Source of the DNA: Microvirga aerophila
GTDB taxonomy: Bacteria; Pseudomonadota; Alphaproteobacteria; Rhizobiales; Beijerinckiaceae
Reading direction: 5' to 3'
NCBI RefSeq assembly: GCF_003332305.1
Contig: NZ_QOIO01000028.1
Span: forward strand, 18,660 to 82,659
DNA: 64,000 nucleotides
In this document: piece by piece, positions 61,280 through 64,000 of the stretch
Layout: each line of letters starts with the position of its first letter
How positions within the stretch are numbered: the first letter of the stretch is position 1
The notes under the pieces: generated by a model
The model's input: only the letters and a program-made list of their open reading frames with translations
Databases searched by the model: none
What the model was told of the DNA's origin: nothing
Position numbers and translations under genes: made by a program

Positions 61280-61742
61280 CGTACACTCCTCAATTCAAAG
61301 GAAAGACGGATGCCACGCGTCGTCCGTACACTGGAATGACTGCGCAACTCTGCTAGCTCATAAGTATTCGTGCGGCTATAGGGCTAAACTCCCAGATAAC
61401 AGAGCGCCACGCCAACACTGCATGATCAGACCTTATACCAAATGCGCTCACATCAAAATAATAAAGCAAATATTTCGTAGTTACGAATTAGTATATGATA
61501 CTTAAATGGTAACTTTTTTACTGATTCGAGCTTGGCAATGAGGCGTTTAGAAATCCTGTAGCTCTAAACACTCAGGGTGGTTTAGAGGGTGCTCTATAGT
61601 AGCTCGATAATCTCGCCGGCGCTTTGCCCGGGCCAAGGCTCCAGTGCCTCACCTCGGTCGGGAGCTCCGACACCATGACCATTAACCGAGCTGCATTTTC
61701 GCGGCTGTGCAGGCGTCGCTCTCCGGCGGGCGCGTCTCGGTC
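61280..61742. other. AT-rich intergenic region
   Basis: About 460 bp, markedly AT-rich between about 61430 and 61520. It probably holds the promoter of the 83-aa gene; no other gene seen. Confidence 0.4.
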
Positions 61743-62849
61743 TCAGCCCGTGGCCTCCTGCCGGGCTCTGGTGGCGGCGCGGCTGCCTGTAAAAAGGTTG
61801 CTACCCATGCGGATAAACGGCCGCTCAATGTATTTCTCGGAAAGTGCTGCTATCGGAACGGTGATCGCCGTCGCAAGCGCTGCATAGGCCAAGCCGAAGA
61901 AAAGGTAGTGCTCCGAGACGTTTTCGCGCCCGAATGCAAAGGCATAGAGCCAGAACGGCCACCAGATGACCATGACGTGCCACAGGTAAAGGCTGTAGCT
62001 GATCCGACCTAAAAAGGTCAGAGCGGCGTGATCGAACGGGTGCTTCTGCTCTCGGCAATGATAGAGAGAAGCCACGGCACCAAACGCCAGCCCAAGGATA
62101 ACGATAACCCCCGGTGTGCTCCCGATCGGGTAATAGAACCGAGCCAAGACCATCCCGGCCAGAAACACGGCATAACTCTGAGCCGGCAGCTTGTTAAAGG
62201 CGTCTTTGGTGATTTGGGACGGGATCAGCATTCCAAGAGCGAACGCGGGGAGTGCGACGTTGAGCAGATCCGCGGCAAAAGGAGCCCCGGTCCAGAGGTT
62301 GGTTTCGGCCCAGAACAGGAAGGCGACCAACGCCAGCGTCCCCACGAGGCTCCAAAACCACGCGACAAGCAAGATGAAGGGGATCATGAGCATCTCCGTC
62401 TGGAGCGTCCAAGTTCCGCCGTTCACCTTATGGGATAGCAGCAGGCTGTTCTCTGCAATATCGCGAAGGCTCATGTGGCTAGCTGCGCCGAAGACAACCA
62501 CTGCAACGATCATTGCAGGGTAGATCCGCAGCACTCGTCTGATCGTAAACCTGGCCATTGCGGCAGGGCCAATTTGTTCTTCCCTGGTCAGGGATGCCAT
62601 GAGGACGGCACCGCTTAGGATGAAGAAGATATAGACGGCCATGCCACCATTCACGATGGACAGGACCAGCCTTTCCCACAATTCTCCACTTTTGAGTGTC
62701 GAGAGCGGTGGGCTCAGAACGCGATCCACGAGGCCTGAATTGCTGATGTGAAGAGCATGATGGATCAGAACGCAAAGCGCAGCGATCCCTCTTAGGCTGT
62801 CAAGTCGAAGATTTCGCAATATTCTGCCCCCAAAGGTACTCTTTATCAA
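61743..62849 (-). CDS. Membrane acyltransferase family 3 (OafA/YrhL-like)
   Basis: A 368-residue inner-membrane protein with about ten TM helices. The N-terminal LRLDSLRGIAALCVLIHHALH is the family 3 signature, with the catalytic His region in LIHH, and the FTIRRVLRIYPAMI loop carries the conserved R-x10-Y-P. Such enzymes acetylate sugars of exopolysaccharides, O-antigens or Nod factors, using a cytoplasmic acyl donor. The SGNH extension of some relatives is absent. It lies at the right edge of the polysaccharide region. Confidence 0.9.
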   Translation of the reverse strand: MIKSTFGGRILRNLRLDSLRGIAALCVLIHHALHISNSGLVDRVLSPPLSTLKSGELWERLVLSIVNGGMAVYIFFILSGAVLMASLTREEQIGPAAMARFTIRRVLRIYPAMIVAVVVFGAASHMSLRDIAENSLLLSHKVNGGTWTLQTEMLMIPFILLVAWFWSLVGTLALVAFLFWAETNLWTGAPFAADLLNVALPAFALGMLIPSQITKDAFNKLPAQSYAVFLAGMVLARFYYPIGSTPGVIVILGLAFGAVASLYHCREQKHPFDHAALTFLGRISYSLYLWHVMVIWWPFWLYAFAFGRENVSEHYLFFGLAYAALATAITVPIAALSEKYIERPFIRMGSNLFTGSRAATRARQEATG

Positions 62850-63019
62850 TGGTCATGGCGCTGAGGGACGAATAACCCGAAGTGATCGATGGATGCAAGG
62901 CAGCCGAAACACTCAAGCTGAACCTTATCAGGCTTTTTACTTGTTGTAGCCTAAGGATTTCATGACCGGGGACGCGAACGCCGGGGACTGTCGGAATTTC
63001 CGTGTACGGGCCGGGTTCA

Positions 63020-63979
63020 TCATCCCAGCCTGAAGCGGCCTTCGAAGAGAATGGCGAACTGCGCTTTCGCCATGCCCCATTCGCGTGGCGGCATCTTCCA
63101 CTCTTTCTGCGTCTGTCTCAAGACCAGGAACAACAGCTTGAACGCACTCTCGTCCGTGGGAAAGTGGCCGCGGGCCCGCACCGCCCGGCGCAGCTTGGCA
63201 TTCAGCGCCTCGACGGCATTGGTGGTGTAGACGATCCGGCGCACCTCGTCCGGAAAGGCGAAGAACGGGATCACCGCCGTCCAATTGCGTCGCCAGGCGG
63301 CCGCGATCGCCTCATACTTGCGGCCCCAGCTTGATGCTGCGAACGCCTCCAGGGCCGCCTGGCCGGCCTCGGCATCCTTAGCCCGGTAGATCTGCTTCAG
63401 GGCTCCCGCCACCGCTCTGCGGTCCTTGTAGGACACGAAGGCGAGCGACGAGCGGATCAGGTGCATAAGGCAGGTCTGAACCTGGGCCTCGGGGAACACC
63501 GCCGTGATCGCGTCGGGAAAGCCCTTTAGGCCATCCACGATGGCAATCAGCACGTCCTCGACGCCACGGGTCCTGAGCTCGTTCATCACCCGCAGCCAGA
63601 ATTTGGCTCCCTCGCTCTGCTCGATCCATAAGCTGAGGATCTCCTTGGTGCCGTCCGGACGGACCCCCAGAGCGAGATAAACGGCTTTGTTGCGCACCGT
63701 GCCTTCATCGCGCACCTTGACCCGGATGGCGTCAAAGAACACCAGCGCGTAGAGCGCCTCCAGGAGCCGGTTCTGCCACTCCGCGATCTCCTCCAGGACC
63801 GCATCGGTGACGGCGCTGACCAAGTCCGGCGAGACCTCGATCCCATAGAGATCCCGCAGGTGCCCCTGGATCTCGCGCACGCTCATGCCGCGGGCGTACA
63901 TCGACACAATCTTCTCATCAAAGGTTAGCGGTGTTCTCAGGCCACGGCCTTGAGGTCTGGCGCGGTGGCGTAGGCCCAC
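63020..63979 (-). pseudogene. IS256-family transposase, N-terminally truncated
   Basis: Most of a Mutator/IS256-type transposase: FDEKIVSMYARGMSVREIQGH, FFDAIRVKVRDEGTVRNKAVY (DDE Asp), VLIAIVDGLKGFPDAI (second Asp), VYTTNAVEALNAKLRR (catalytic Glu) and the usual end EWGMAKAQFAILFEGR. Complete relatives have about 70-100 more residues at the N-terminus. The frame from about 63924 outward to 63979 is actually the end of the neighbouring IS66-type element, so the gene is cut there. Confidence 0.85.
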
Positions 63980-64000
63980 GGCAGCAGATCATCGATGCGG
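63924..64000 (-). mobile_element. Right end of an IS66-type element
   Basis: The sequence GTTAGCGGTGTTCT at 63924 resembles IS66 terminal repeats (GTAAGCG type) and marks the junction with the truncated IS256 gene. Confidence 0.55.
63937..64000 (-). CDS. IS66-type transposase TnpC, C-terminal end (partial)
   Basis: The last 20 codons read RIDDLLPWAYATAPDLKAVA and stop. This is the typical C-terminus of IS66 TnpC proteins (RID-x-LLPW). The rest lies beyond the window. Confidence 0.65.
   Translation of the reverse strand, partial: RIDDLLPWAYATAPDLKAVA

Overview
The window looks like a chromosomal segment of a GC-rich alphaproteobacterium of the order Hyphomicrobiales, probably Methylobacteriaceae (Microvirga- or Methylobacterium-like). 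This rests on the PhyR-NepR-EcfG general stress locus, an HWE-family histidine kinase, a GcrA-like zinc motif protein, and the style of the EPS/O-antigen genes and IS elements. The assignment is inferred from gene content, not from a marker gene. I see no rRNA, tRNA or CRISPR array.

Layout. (1) 0-6.3 kb is housekeeping: the start of a DEAD-box RNA helicase, an MFS transporter, glpD-glpK for glycerol use, a small ABM-like protein and a HIT protein. (2) 6.6-15.4 kb is a dense general-stress-response (GSR) island. Besides phyR, nepR and ecfG it holds at least nine strict EcfG-type promoters (GGAAC, 16-17 nt, CGTT) plus two or three relaxed ones. They sit before small stress or membrane protein genes (KGG, PRC-barrel, DUF1328 type), an SDR gene broken by an in-frame stop, and two candidate small RNAs that share a CCGGC-stem, C-rich-loop hairpin followed by an intrinsic terminator. 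(3) 15.4-24.1 kb holds a RutG-type permease, an esterase, a thioredoxin-reductase-like flavoprotein, a ribosome hibernation factor, a PAS/HWE kinase with an apparent N-terminal frameshift, and a TauE/SafE permease. (4) 24.3-33.3 kb is accessory: two diverged copies of an uncharacterised two-gene module (about 210 plus 220 aa), a UDP-sugar dehydrogenase, a CHRD-RTX protein bracketed by two near-identical 98-bp foldback repeats, an XRE regulator and an HNH nuclease. (5) 33.3-62.9 kb is a polysaccharide locus: rmlBCDA, manC, a Wzm/Wzt exporter, a perosamine-synthase-like aminotransferase with a NeuD-like acyltransferase, several glycosyltransferases, two related GT-like proteins of an unfamiliar family, a large membrane protein, FkbM and zinc-ribbon methyltransferases, and an acyltransferase. 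It is peppered with IS debris, including an IS5-type element interrupted by a serine-recombinase element with terminal inverted repeats. (6) The right end is a truncated IS256-type transposase abutting the end of an IS66-type element.

How the genes work together. PhyR, NepR and EcfG form the partner-switching circuit that drives the surrounding promoters, and the HWE kinase at 20-22 kb is a plausible PhyR kinase. The rml genes supply dTDP-rhamnose and ManC supplies GDP-mannose. The RfbE/Per-like aminotransferase and a LbH acyltransferase suggest an N-acylated perosamine-type sugar exported by Wzm/Wzt; the GDP-mannose dehydratase this needs is not in the window. Three lesions (SDR, aldose epimerase, kinase N-terminus) should be checked against raw reads before calling them real pseudogenes.
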